DNA from: Archegozetes longisetosus
Lineage: Eukaryota; Arthropoda; Arachnida; Sarcoptiformes; Trhypochthoniidae
Length of the DNA stretch: 64,000 bases
Assembly: GCA_018873245.2 (NCBI GenBank)
Contig: JAEMBT020000007.1
Location: 3,011,129 to 3,075,128, forward strand
Direction: 5' to 3'
Shown piece after piece: positions 9,103 through 21,800 of this stretch. Position numbers and translations under genes: made by a program. The notes below the pieces were generated by a model. It ran no database searches and had not been told where the DNA came from. It saw nothing but the letters and a program-made list of their open reading frames with translations. Positions within the stretch are counted from its first letter, which is position 1; each line of letters starts with the position of its first letter.

Positions 9103-12100
9103 TCACCACAACTGGCACCTATTCGTTGGATTCATTCGCGACCCAACTGGACAGTTGAATGCCTTCGCAAACTCGGGAAAGTTAGAAAGAGTTCCAATAA
9201 CTCTCGCATCTTCTATACTGTGAACGTCTCTTGTTATCTGATTATTAATAGCAGCTGGACTTTTATTCGAACACCAAAGCTATCAAATAAATGTTTAAAA
9301 ATTAATCTCTTTCACAAACTAAAGAAAAAATTTTACATTTGCAAATGACAAGAAAAACAGCTGCTCTTCTGAGTAACTTGACAGAGCTCCTGGTAATTTC
9401 AATAGTTTTGTAGTTTTATTAGCCTTATGTAGTTGTAATGCCTTTGAAAAAATAGTCGAAATTAACTTTTATTTTCTGACCAATAGATGTCTAGAACTGT
9501 ATTGTCAATGTATGACTTACTCTAAATGCAATTTTAACGCCTCCGTTGTCAGCAATATTTTCTCCTAAAGTGTGGCTTCCACTTATCTGAATGTAAAAAA
9601 ATGATTTAATAAGTACTTCTTAGTTAAGAAAATCTGTTTTAGTGAACAAACATTAATGAAGACATTGTTTCCCATGTCATATCTGAATTTACTATATTGA
9701 TCAACAAAACAATGAGTTTTCTCTAAGAAGGTGGTTCTGCTTTTATTTGTGAACCATTCCGCGAGGTTTCCCCTTTCGTCAAATAGACTTCCTATTAATC
9801 AAATAAATTAAATACCGCCATGAGAATATAGGTAGCAAGCTACTTTTTGGATAATTAATAGCAAAGTTTAACAAAGCGATGCTCACCCATATTATCGAAT
9901 GCATGAGTCAATTCATGAGAGATAACCATTCCTATAGTACCCAAATTCAATGTTCTAATTGTTTAGAAATAAAAAAGATCAGTTTCAAATTGCAATGTTT
10001 GGTAAAGGATAATCGAGATAAGAGATGCTTAATAGAGGAATCTTTTATTGTTTAACATTATCTTATTCTTATAAAACACCGCGCATTCAATAATACTGTA
10101 CTTTCCTGGAAAAATTACTATCAAGAAATTGAAGTCGTTTTATAGGAGAGATTTCTAATTCTCAGAGATTTTGTCATTTTCATTCAACTATAAATGAAAA
10201 TTTAACAGTGCCCTAGTCTGAAAATTGAAACCCCAAAGCTTAAATATTCTATATGATAGTTTGCCAAAATTAGCGCTCGAAAAATATAAAAAAAATGATA
10301 AAAACACAGATATATTTTTCATGCTTCTAAAATCCCTATTTTCACATCTCTTTCATGATTCATTTATGCAATAAAAATTTCAGTACTTAGTTCTTTGGTG
10401 TTGATAGAACGGAAACTGTGCGATACCGGCCGGAAAAACTATTTGGATAAATGAGAACTATATTTCTCACAAGATAGAAATAAAAAATTAAAATAACTTT
10501 ACGCACAAATTCCATTAAGTTCCGGATAATAGAAAGCATTAACTATTACTCCACTTGAGCCCGGCGGCCAGTGACTGAAAAGAGTTATAAAATTAAGATT
10601 TATTACTTATCTTATTGACAGACTAAAGTTTTTTTATATTCATTACCCTTTAGGTTTAGTGTTGTCTTTAAGGGGTCTTGAATTAGTACTTCTTTGATGG
10701 TTGAATACCTTTATCATAGTTGCCATAAAAGTATTTTCAGAAATATCGCTTATCTAATAAAATAGTAACAAAAAATTAGAAATTCTCTTCTGAAGCTAAC
10801 AATCAGATGACAAAAATTTGAGATATTCAGCAAATATAATCAATTGAATAGCTTGCAAGGAGATCAGGAATGACTGTTATTCAAAGCTGACACAAAAGGC
10901 TTTCTTTAGTCAAAATTTGTTCACTTATTAATACGATTCTAAACAAGAATGGATAACTGATAATTTCATTCTAAAGCTAATAAGAAAATAATAAATTTAT
11001 GAGACATTCAATAAATGCATGAATTAATTGAATATTTTGTAACGAGGGTTTAAGCGAATGCATTATGTATCTAAAATATAAGCCTTTGTTGCCACTCGCT
11101 ATTTATTAATTGATGAATAAGAACTATATACCTGACTGTGATATGAAAGTAATTCCGAATCATTTGAGGCATACTCTGGAAAAGCGATGTGTCCTGTTAT
11201 AGCGTTTAATTTCTTAATTGAATTTACTCTTGTTATATCGTCCATCCATTGATTCTCTTCCAGGATGTGATGGAAGGCTTCCTTTAAACTTACGATGAAT
11301 TCTTTCATATCATTAGCTGATTCTTTGTTAAACATTTTGTCCATATAAAATCGTCCGATGAGATCCGGCAGGATTTGTTGAGTATACCCGAGACAATGGT
11401 ATGGAAGTTGTGTTAAATCTGGTGTACTTATTATTTGAGCCATTTTTGTTGTGCTAAACTTTCCTAGAATCATCGCCATATTGATGGCAAACATGTTCGC
11501 TATAGTTCTAATAGTGAAAATTACAAAAGAATGAATTAATCTTTTAAAAACCTCTATTTAAAAAAAAATGAAAAACTGTTTGAAATAGAAGTTTGTTTTT
11601 ATAAAAATGTGCTCGACTTCTATATGAAATAGAGTTAATTTTTTCCATTAATCTTATGAGAAGTATAATAAAAGAATACTGGCCTGTGACCTAATATTGA
11701 TTTTTCTTAAAAACTGGTTAAAATAAGAGGAAATAGAAAAACTCGAATACAGTTTTTAAGCTCAAATCGAATTTAACTTTCAAACAAATACTGAACTTGA
11801 AAGACATGATAAATACTCTGAAACTATTTCAATGCCATAATCGGGTGCAAAAACATTCAATCACTTTTTCCTCGATCACAAAATAATAGTTCTCCACTAA
11901 AGCCCGTGCAATACTACCAGTGCTTGTGATAAAAATCGATTTATCACAAGAAAAATGTTCACAAACTCAATGTCCACAACTTGTCTTCCATTTGTTATCC
12001 CTTATGTTAAGACTACCACTATTTTCGTGTAACTCAATAATAATTAGCGAAATATAGCCTCGAATACTCGTATTTTTTCTGCCTCAGCAAAGTTTTATTA

Positions 12101-13993
12101 CTAGTACGTAGAGGAACCGTTGGATTACCCCTCCGTATTAGATCATTATATCATAAAAGTAAGGATCAAATACTGGTTCGAGTTATATAAGGCTTTATAC
12201 GATAGACAGAAACACATACATACGGATAGAAAGCGTAGCTTTAGCCGATCATTAGCCCCAAACACAGATCAATACTAGCACTTAATTACAATTACATTGA
12301 TTTTATCGCAACTGTAACTCAAAGCTTGTGTTAGGATATCTTTTGCTATTGAAGGGATTTGTGGGCATTATATGCGATAAAAAGATTTCTCTCTAGCTTC
12401 GATCTAATTAAGGGAACGTTCCGAAAACTTCGAGATTTATTTAAATTACATGCCAACCAAAAGCTATTCCTAAAGTTTTGACCAAAAAATTAAAATCTCT
12501 ATATGACTAAGCCCAAAAAACTTTCAGATGCACTAAAATATTCTTCTGACTGCCTACTTTTCACTATTCATGCACATTTTCATCTAAACTTTTAAGCTTA
12601 ATTCTAATTTTTACTAAATGCCCTAAATTTTTTATAGATTCGTTGAAAAATTCTAGTAGTAATCAGTGTTCTGATTGTCTTTTCCGACACAAAACTTAAA
12701 AGTTAATTATAATTATGACCAAACTCTGAAATACTTTGATAAGCTTAATTTTAAAAATCAATTATTAATCTTTTACCTCTTGGAAGCGTTCAACAAGACA
12801 GCTCCTAAATTTTTAAGATAATCTTTATCTGCCAGAATAACATCATCATCATGAAGAACAATATTTTCAGCCTTCAAAATTCCGTCTAAAATCTTCCTAA
12901 TATCGATTCCTTCGTAATTTTTCAAATCTTTGACTGTAATCTTAAGCTTATCATAATTTGTAAACACATATTGAGCATTGTTAATAGGGGTCGCAATCTT
13001 TCTAAGAGCCATATCCAGAGCCTGAATTTGTTTCATGTCGTTTTGCCATACAGTATCATCAATTACTGATCCTTTTATGGCTTCAGCCACTAGTTGAGCA
13101 GCTGACTTCACCCCATCATAAAAAGCATAAACATTTTCTTCTTCTTTAGGTATTCGATAGATACCTTCAATAATTTGTTGAGGGGCGAAAGGATTACTGA
13201 TCTATACATAAAAAAAGTGCTAAATATCCGAAAGTTCGTATAAATTACTTTTGTTTATATTACTGCCAAAATAGGTCTTGTGTTGTTTCTCAGATCATCT
13301 ATGACGTCTATGTCTAGAATAAGTTTCGAGATCATGAACTTATTTAATTCAATAAAAGCATCTTCAATGGTGAAGTGAGTCGGGGACCAGAGATTATCGA
13401 TTAAAGGCCAACCACCCATTTTATTAATAATACCCTTTATCAGTTCAAAGTCTCTCGTTTGGTATAAATTTCTAACATCTATTTCATGGAAATAAAAATT
13501 ACTAAAAAATTTTCAGCTAAAATTCTATTGCTTACTTGTATTTACACATCCTTTATAAAAGTTGATCAATGGATGCAAATATTTAGGATCTTTTGTAACC
13601 GAACTATTAGCCAAAAGCTCTAAAATTGAAAATTATAGAAATAAATTGTCTCAATTCCAAAAAGAGATTTTATGTTTGGTTTAGGTTAGAGTTCGGTTTA
13701 GGTTTAGATTCGGGTTCGAGTTCGAGTTGGGTTGGGGTAGATTTTTATATTTGAAATGAAGTACTTATTAAATTATCAGCCATTTCATGGCTCAATTTAG
13801 AGAAATGAGACCAGCCCTCCAAATTATTGACCTTCGGGTGATCTTTTTGCCAATTACCACAAGAGAATTGATAGAAATCATCGCATGGATTCACCGTATG
13901 ATCGATTGATGTTGAAAGTAGTGCCGCTTTAATCAATAAATAAATAACTCGATTATAACAAACGACCAGAAGGTATGATAGTTTTGATAACAT
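9103..13993 (-). CDS. M13 family zinc metalloprotease (neprilysin-like), 13 exons, intact
   Basis: Exons: 13993-13765, 13619-13536, 13478-13264, 13201-12777, 11507-11132, 10753-10647, 10574-10507, 10438-10387, 9954-9887, 9791-9652, 9586-9521, 9441-9337, 9279-9103. They sum to 2112 nt, keep phase at every junction and give 703 residues, the usual M13 length. M13 enzymes cleave small peptides outside cells. Visible features: an N-terminal hydrophobic segment that may be a signal peptide, then NPCDDFYQFSCGNW; the substrate-binding NAFYYP; FPAGI on a 52-bp exon; the zinc site HELTH (about residues 532-536); the third ligand in GENIAD (about 597-601); and the C-terminal C..W. All catalytic residues are present, so activity is expected. 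The N-terminus is short and lacks a long cytoplasmic tail, suggesting a secreted form, although an unseen upstream exon is possible. Intron 4 (about 12090-12290) has a GC-richer island that may be an old repeat. Confidence 0.9.
13674..13739. repeat. G-rich simple repeat in M13 intron 1
   Basis: About 65 bp of degenerate GGTTTAGGTT / TTCGGGTTCGAGTT words. It resembles the arthropod telomere unit TTAGG in places but is not a regular array, so I read it as ordinary low-complexity DNA or the core of a decayed motif-rich element. Confidence 0.5.
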
Positions 13994-14455
13994 GTTTACC
14001 AAAACTTTTTCTCTCCTTAAGGAGAATTTTTTACCTGTTTCTACACACTCTTCTGTTAGGCATATGTCATCTGTAAATAAATTTTTTGATCAATATAAAG
14101 TTATGTTTTATTTCAGACATATATTCAATGATTTACCAGTTATTTGTTCCGCTACTGAAATTCCTGACAAAGTCAGTAAAATACATATTGTTTTTATCAA
14201 ATTCCTATCATATTAGAAAAGTAAATAGAGATTTTTATACATTATTTTTTCTATACTTTTTTCTGTATTCAAGAATTTTTTATCTATACTCACATTTTAA
14301 GGCATTAAAAAAGCTTAAAAAGTAAAAATATTTTGTGATATGCTTTTAAGTGGGTACATCCCTTTTATATCAACAGTCATTCGACTTTGTTACAATTTTT
14401 ATTGCGACTTTAATTACTATCAGTTGTAAAAGTTGTCTTTCGAAATTAAAAGATT
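13994..14455. other. upstream region of the M13 gene
   Basis: On the minus strand this is 5' of the M13 start codon. I see no clear TATA box or initiator. The short open frames here are A+T-rich and lack any motif. Confidence 0.3.
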
Positions 14456-14865
14456 AATACATATTCTTTACTCAAAATTCGATTAATCTTACATTAGATA
14501 AAAATACATATTGAAAAATTTCTCAAAGTAATTTCTTAATATCACATGCTTTAACGTTTGATGTAAAAATTAAACCTTGGAATTACTGATTAGTAAATTA
14601 CAGATTACCGACTATAAATTGCTCTAATTTTTAGTCATATTGGAAAGAGCTTTATTTTTCGATACAAATTTGAAGTGTCGCTAGAATAAGGAAATCATCT
14701 GATGCTACGTATAATGTATTCTAACACATTTGTTTGTGCCAATACCAATCGGTAGTGAAATAGATAATGAAAATTCTTATTTATTTTTTAAATGACTTTA
14801 ACTAACTACGCTTTATTAGTATTATTATCATCAATGTTTAACTATAAGATAATATTTTCATTGAT
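14456..14865. repeat. diverged direct repeat, copy A
   Basis: This stretch aligns, with many substitutions and small gaps, to 16415-16815. Shared anchors include CAT(A)TTCT near the left, GTTAATCTTACATT-like words, GAAATCAT then TATGTATTCTAACA, and ATAAGATA near the right. The spacing is about 1.95 kb, so it is an old tandem duplication or two copies of an unrecognised repeat. Confidence 0.5.
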
Positions 14866-16414
14866 AAGTAGTTGAAAGAGGTCTAACCATAAGAGCGAAC
14901 AATCTTATAAATATTTATGAAATTAATTACTTTATGTTAGATAAAAATGCATATTTTATGTGTTAAAAAGTTAAAAATTAATAAACGTAATGCAGGCATG
15001 TCAGGCAAATTTAGAAGTGAACTGAGGTATAAATTATTGGTGATGTTACTTGTTTATAATTAGAAAAACTTTGGATTTTATGAAGCTTATTTTCATCTAG
15101 TCGCACAAGATTAGGTTTCACGTGAAGGGTGTCAGGTAAGCTCGACCTACCTAAACCGGAGAAAAATATCAAAGTGCTCCCTTTATAAAGAAAAAAGTAT
15201 TAAAACACCATTTCACAACTATTCATTATTAAAGATAAAATAATATCAAACTTTTTCCTTTAGAAGTATTAGCATATGAAGTTTTGGCTCTCTTAATCTT
15301 TTTCAAGAACAAATTGATTGGTTAAATTATTTTAATAAAAGATGAGCTTGTAATTTTCTGAAATATATAGGAATATAGTAAATACTAGAAATTTTATATT
15401 GTAGCTAACTTTGAATAATGACTAAACTTTGAGTTAAAAACTTTTTTTATAGACTCCTTTCAAACCTTGAGATGAAATCAATTGAAAGATTATTTAAGTT
15501 TAAAGATAAGTTTCCGAAAGTATATGAATTAAAAACAGCTATTGCTTAATGTTTGTTTAAAAAATATTTTACTTTCGAAGTTGATCTACATTATCTAATT
15601 TTTTTTACAAATTTTTAATAACGAAATATTTCACTGGAAACCGGAGAAACAAGCAACTATTGAATTCTCAGACCGGAGACTGGAGGACACCCTTAAGTAC
15701 TGGAAATCTGGCAGTCGTAGTTTGGCGTCTTCATAAAAACGCATTGGTGTTACCCCAATAAATTATATATGTGATATCATCTTTTACTCATAAGCTAAAA
15801 ATTCGAAATTTCCAAAAACATTCCCAGATAGAATAAATTACTGATATCGCACGTGTTTTATTCTTAATAGGAAAGCAAGCTTTTAAAAAATAAATCAGGT
15901 TTAAGGTAAAATTTGGATTAATATTTGCATTTCTCAATAGTATTGTTTAATTCGTGCAGAACTGACTGGAAGGCTCAGAAAAAAAAAATTTCGATTCACT
16001 TGGATATAAAACAAGTTGAATGAAGAACAGTCACTTTTAAAATAGACTTAAATGATTTAAATTGGAAATTTGTATTTTTATGAGCGAACTATATTTTGAC
16101 ATACTAGAAATTTAGATTGTATCAAAACTCACGAGTTTTTCAAAGGAGTCACTTTTACAGAGTTCTTTTGCTAAATTCCTACTTTCAAGTATATTAAATG
16201 CTTATTAATAAATTGAATATTTGAAGGTTTCATACTTTTCACGACAGTAATATTCAAGAATCTAACTATACAAAAATAAATTTGAGGAATGAAATTTTTA
16301 CTTCATATATCATGCTTTAATAATACTACATTCAAACCAAAGATAGGTCATTGCGATAAACCTCAGTTTTGACTCAATCTGTCACAATCATGTGTTACGT
16401 GCTTCAAGAACTTG
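14866..16414. other. non-coding, holds a possible inverted-repeat element
   Basis: Between about 15130 and 15687 the word AAGGGTGTC and its complement face each other, with CCGGAG words inside both ends, suggesting a decayed hAT-like element. The flanks do not show a convincing duplication. Elsewhere nothing is recognised. Confidence 0.3.
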
Positions 16415-16815
16415 AAAGTTTGATGCATATTCTCCTCCCAAAAAGTCAGTTAATCTTACATTTGCTTATAGCTGAGATTAAAAGACAAATTGAAGATTTT
16501 TCGGAAAGCAAACTTTAATTTTTACCTATGCCATACGATACTAAATTGAAATACAGGAAAAGAACTAAAAGCTGAAACTACTGATAGTGATCTGCTTTGT
16601 TCTAATTTTTATTTACATTAAAAGTAGTAGAAGCTCCAAACACCTATCGAATGAAGAAATCATTCTATGCCACGTGTTATGTATTCTAACATATGTTTTA
16701 TTCCAATGTTATCAATGTTGATGTTGATAATGGAATTTACAATTTATTTCTTTTTGCAAAATTCTATATTATTGCTGTAATTATCACTAACTTATAAGAT
16801 ATTCTTATTAAAAGG
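16415..16815. repeat. diverged direct repeat, copy B
   Basis: Partner of 14456-14865 in the same orientation. The clearest shared block is GAAATCATTCTATGCCACG..TATGTATTCTAACAT at about 16658-16694. No coding content. Confidence 0.5.
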
Positions 16816-17704
16816 TAACTTAAAAAGTTACAAAAAAATCAAATTTACTAATATATACGATAAGAATTCTGCATACGGCGAAATGACAGAGAAGTTTTCT
16901 CACTAATTATTAAAAATTTTGAAATTAGTGAGTGATAATTTCATACAAATGACCATCTTCCTGGAAAAACGAAGACATAACTTAATTATGATAGAACATA
17001 TTTACAGTTTATTAAAATTTTGAATACTGCATAACTTATGGTGCACATAAGCCCTGTTAAATCTAGTTTGGACTTTAAGCTTAATTGTTATAAAAATGAA
17101 ATAAATCGTAGAACTGGATAGAAATTTTTAATTATAATAAATAGGTTTAATACAAATACTGGAACTAGAACACTACAGAAGTGTTAAAGAAGTTCAAATA
17201 CAATGATTTAATGTTCATAAAATTTTTTCATTGATTTTAAGTACAATAATGGTGTAACTCTCATTTCAAACAATCTGTTTCTTCTTTTAGTTATTAAAAC
17301 GCCAGCTTTTGAAAATATTTGGCTGGTGCTATTTAAGTAGCAAGTCTGAAATTGCTTTGAACACTCTAAAATACCGTTAAATAGTAAAAAAAATATGAAT
17401 TAAATCATTTTTGCAATAATTTATTAATTATTTAACAGAGAAGTGAGAAAAAAGTTCACATCATAAGAAATTCTAAATTTTGACTGAGATACGAGTCTTG
17501 AATGTTTAAATTTTCTTTAGAAGTGCTGGAAACAAATATTATCTTTCTTAGGGCTACGCATAATATAAGATAAATGTTGATATAAAGGGTTAGCGACCTT
17601 CAATCTAAAATTTCTATAAGTAAATAATTTAAATTTAAATATTTCTCTTTCAAGTTTAGATTTTAAAACTTCAAAAATTGATTTAAATAGCTTTTTAATA
17701 TTTG
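16816..17704. other. non-coding A+T-rich stretch
   Basis: No gene or repeat recognised. Its last eight bases are the left octamer of the candidate element that follows. Confidence 0.3.
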
Positions 17705-18050
17705 AGTGTTCCATTCAAAGTGGCGATGTGCCTTGGATGCTACAGGGTGGAATTGGTCGCCATTTTTGATTTGTATTTGCTGGTTCTTGATTTGAAAAAC
17801 GAGTCAAATTAACTATTTCGAATCAATTATGGATAGACAAGAGTTGGTCAACTATGTTAATGATTGTGAGCAACGAAGTCTCATTAAAAACAGAATTGAC
17901 TAACTCTTTTCTTTCCACAATTGATCCGAAAAAGCTTATTTGTTTCATAGGACGAGAATTGGTGAATACAAGTCCGGGATGGCGACCAGATCTATTTTGC
18001 GGTTTCCGGGGTACGCCGCTGTATGTTTGTGTCACTGAACGGAACGCCCT
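17705..18050. mobile_element. possible hAT-type MITE with GC-richer core
   Basis: A 346-bp island that is clearly richer in G+C than its surroundings. Its ends read AGTGTTCCATTCA and the complement of AGGGCGTTCCGTTCAGTG, sharing GTTCC(A/G)TTCA. The flanking octamers AATATTTG and AATAGCTA agree at 5 of 8 positions. Overlapping frames on both strands are open for 60-75 codons but match nothing I know. An alternative is a decayed exon of an unrecognised gene. Confidence 0.4.
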
Positions 18051-18269
18051 AATAGCTATAATTGATTTTGACTTTATTTAACAAATTCATTATCATTTTT
18101 AAGTTGGAAATTGATATAATATCTGCTTTGAAATAATTAGAAGAATTTTTACTTTTGCCACCCAAACAGTCACTTCGAAAATATTTGTTCACTTGAAACA
18201 CTAGTTACAAGAATACATAATATATTAAATTGAGTTACAATAACAGTTGTACATGAAATTACACCTAAC

Positions 18270-18357
18270 TTAGATCAGAAGCTCCAAAGCTCAGAGGCTT
18301 TGAACTTGAGCTTGGCTTAGCATCATTATGTTTACGTGGAGCTTTTATCAGATCTAA
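18270..18357. repeat. short inverted-repeat element, GAGCT words
   Basis: Ends TTAGATCAGAAGCTCCA and TGGAGCTTTTATCAGATCTAA are imperfect inverted repeats around a core of GAGCTTG words. The core resembles the block at 991-1085, so both may belong to one small family. Confidence 0.45.
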
Positions 18358-18814
18358 ACTATATTGAAAGCATTGGGTTATTAGTATATTCGAACAGAAT
18401 CTGATTCTCGTTTAATAACAGCGTTGGCGCAAAATTTCTTAAGATTACTGTCGGAAATATAAATATGTTAGTTACCAATAGCATGAAAATCTTGAACATA
18501 ACTTTATTAACAATCAAGTTATGCAATTATCTTAGGATTGAATTAATTTTCCTGAAAGAAATTCTGGTTTTATCCAAAAAAGCGATCAAATCTAATAGCA
18601 ATGGTAATAGTCAAACAGGAAACCGGATTCTAATCACTCCGTAACATTTTTGAGATCATTAATGAAGCTCATTTTGGGTTTGTTGGTCGAAATTTCTTGT
18701 GGTGCAAATTTAAATAATTGACATGCTTGTTTTATCTTCATCTTTAAATTGAGCACTCTTGATGCGAAATATGAAATTTATGTATGCTTAATTAAAATCA
18801 GGGCCAAGTTCCTG

Positions 18815-18885
18815 TGAATGAGCTGGCCAAGGCATTTTCCATAACCATAACAGTTGTAGGCTCGAGCCTTGTATCTGTGCAACTC
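18815..18885 (+). repeat. tRNA-like promoter relic (possible SINE head)
   Basis: TGGCCAAGGCATT (A-box-like) is followed about 40 bases later by GGCTCGAGCCT (B-box-like), the internal RNA polymerase III promoter arrangement. No cloverleaf can be folded convincingly and no tail is seen. A decayed tRNA-derived SINE is the likeliest reading. Confidence 0.3.
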
Positions 18886-21800
18886 ATTTCGTTACCTATG
18901 GCTAAATTAAATGATTTTCTAAACTGCACTTTTACTTAGAAGCTATTAGTGTCTCTCTCAAAAATATATTCACGCGGCATGAGTCTGGTTCAATCGCTTT
19001 AGTGCTTTGAGTGTTCAAGATGCATAAAAATGCAATAATAGCAGCTGAAATCAGGTTCCGAAGCAGATTCTGAGAAAGTAATCATGCATTTGAATCTATA
19101 AGATAAATATTCTTGAAGTACTGAGGTGTAAATGCATTTTTGGTGACTAAATCTTGGATTTTAATTCTTTGAACCATTAGCTGAGTTGCATTTAACAGAA
19201 ACTTCTTTTGAAGACATGACCTCCAAATGCCGAATCTTGATAGCAATTATGTTTCAAAAATACTTTATTTATTCTTGGTTTTTATTTAATAAAGCGTTAG
19301 GTAACAGGATGACAGCAGACGATGGGACTTCAATAATGCTGTTCTCATTATATTGAATATATTAGAAATTTTTTCATGATTAGCATATTTCTTACTTAGA
19401 TAAGAAATGACAGAAAAATATTTGATTGTGATAGCAATGGAATCGCAGCTAAGTGTTATTTTGAAACTCATTTCACTGATTCCCCATTACTCCTTCAATA
19501 CTTTACTCGATGAAAATTGAGATGTAATATTAATGTAACATAAAAATTCAATGTTTGATATTTTTCTATTTTAAGAGGAATTTGACATAAATTATAGTAT
19601 TAATAATTATTATGTTATGAGAGATACAATAAATAATGTTAAATTGTAGCTTAAAAATTGAATATACTATCATTTGCAGATCTTTGTTTTGCATTTATTA
19701 GACTCGCTTTCTGAAATATTACCTAATTTTGGCCAAGTATACGAGTAATTGTGTTTTGTCACCTTCAATCTAAATGTTTCGTCAATTATTTTCTTATATA
19801 ACCAATTTAAAAATAACATTATTCTCATAATACAAGTTGAATTTACGGTTCAATTTGTAATGGGTGAGAAATGAGCTTGATATAATTTCCTGGTATATCG
19901 ATGGTCGCTCTTAAATATTCATATTATGGATCAATAACACGAGCTTTTGTGAGAACGAATCTAAGTTGAAGAGCTCTAGTTAGTTCAACTTCCTTAGAAG
20001 CACACTCAACTAATAGGATTGTTTTCTCCGAAAATTAGTTTTGTAAGTTTAGTTCTTGAATTTATAGACGGGATTGATTAAAATAATAAAATTTCTTTTG
20101 TTATTGATAATTTTCCGTAATAATATTCATTGGGAAAATTCGTAATAATTGAAATCAAACGAAAAAATTAACTAGTAATGTTAAAGCATATTTAAATCTG
20201 AAAAATTTTCAACTGGATTATGGAAAATACTTCAAATCTAATCAGGAAGTACAAAGTCAGCATTCATTTAATGATTTTGAAGTAGCGATTCTTTTCAATC
20301 GTTAAACAGCTAAAAGAGGAAATAATTATTTGAGATAAGGTATTTTACTTACAGCTTCAGATGATGTAGCCGTGTGAAACTACATAACACCTGAATAAAC
20401 TTTTACATTTAGTATTATTATCTTCATGGCATAAGTTATGACTCGAAAATATTCTATATGTTTTTGCACATACTCATGCATAATGTGATTCTCATATATT
20501 AGGCGATTTCAATGGTCGAAAAATAATTCTTTGTTAAAAAGAATAAATTCCTGGCTCCATAAGTAGAAAATATAAAATACTTCTTAGTAAAGTGAAAATT
20601 TGAAATTCAAGGCTTTTTATTTAATACACAACGATCTCTGTACAAAAGATTAATTAAAAACCACTCACATCTATCATTACCTATACATTAGATAAGATTA
20701 GTAGAGAAGATATCATTTAAAACCTTGAAAATTTGGCTCCAGTTCATTTTAGCTTAAAACCAAAACTGAGATAAAAGATGATTAATATAATCTGAACAAA
20801 AATACAGTTTAAAAGATATTTGATTTAAAATTTTTCATTAGCGTTCATTTATACTAAAACCAAAACTTTAAGCTATTTAACGTCTTTAATATACTCGTAC
20901 ACAAATTCGACTCTCATATAGTAATATAGGAAAAATATTTATTCCATTAAAAATATACTTTTATTTCAATAAGATAAAATCAGACAGTTAGTTCTTACTC
21001 TAAGTAATACAAATAGTTTTATATTAAAGTAAGAATGAAAAAAACTAATCATTCATAGTTTTAATTAATTAACACAAAGTTCAGAGTCTTGGTGTCTCCA
21101 GCTGATGTCTAGGCATTCAGTGAGATTAGACAAATGAATCAAGACTAAAATTTTGTCTCTATCTGTTCGAACTTTCGTTAACTTTGAGTTTTTAAAATGA
21201 TATTCAATTTTGCGATAGCCTTTTGATTTTTAAGAGAAACTTATGAGAGATAGAAGAAAAAATGAGTTCCGATTCGGTCGTTGACTACAAAAAATATTCA
21301 ATGTTGCTGATTGAATTTTCGAATGCTACCGTATCTTTGGATGTGTTGGACTCTTAAATTCGATCGTGTTCTATGCAATGCACACTTTTTATCAATTTTT
21401 CACAGAATTGAGCACTCATATAAGTTTCTCTTATCCATAGTCAAACTGATTGCATCAAGTTATGATCATAACCATTTAAAGGTTACATGTATCTAGAGCT
21501 TTGCCATATGTTCGTTGAATTCGCTCAATATTAACCTTAACTTGAAAAAATTTTCTTGATTCCGAAAATATGCATTCTGACTATGAAAGAAAAATTGATA
21601 CTAAACAGAGTTTTCATCGTTCGAATGCATATACTACGTGAAAGTAGGATCAAAGATTGAGAAAAGCGCTTTTGTTTCTCAAATTTATTTCATCATATGA
21701 TAGTTGCTTTGTGCTTGGTTTAACTTTCAATATTTGAGATGTTTGTTCTCGATTTTATGAAAGATGACTGTGAAGCAAATTTATGCTAACTATAATAACT

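Noticed and set aside
13674-13739. Interstitial telomeric repeat (TTAGG)n
   Set aside because: Only isolated TTAGG words occur, with no regular array; it is a mixed G-rich low-complexity tract in an intron.
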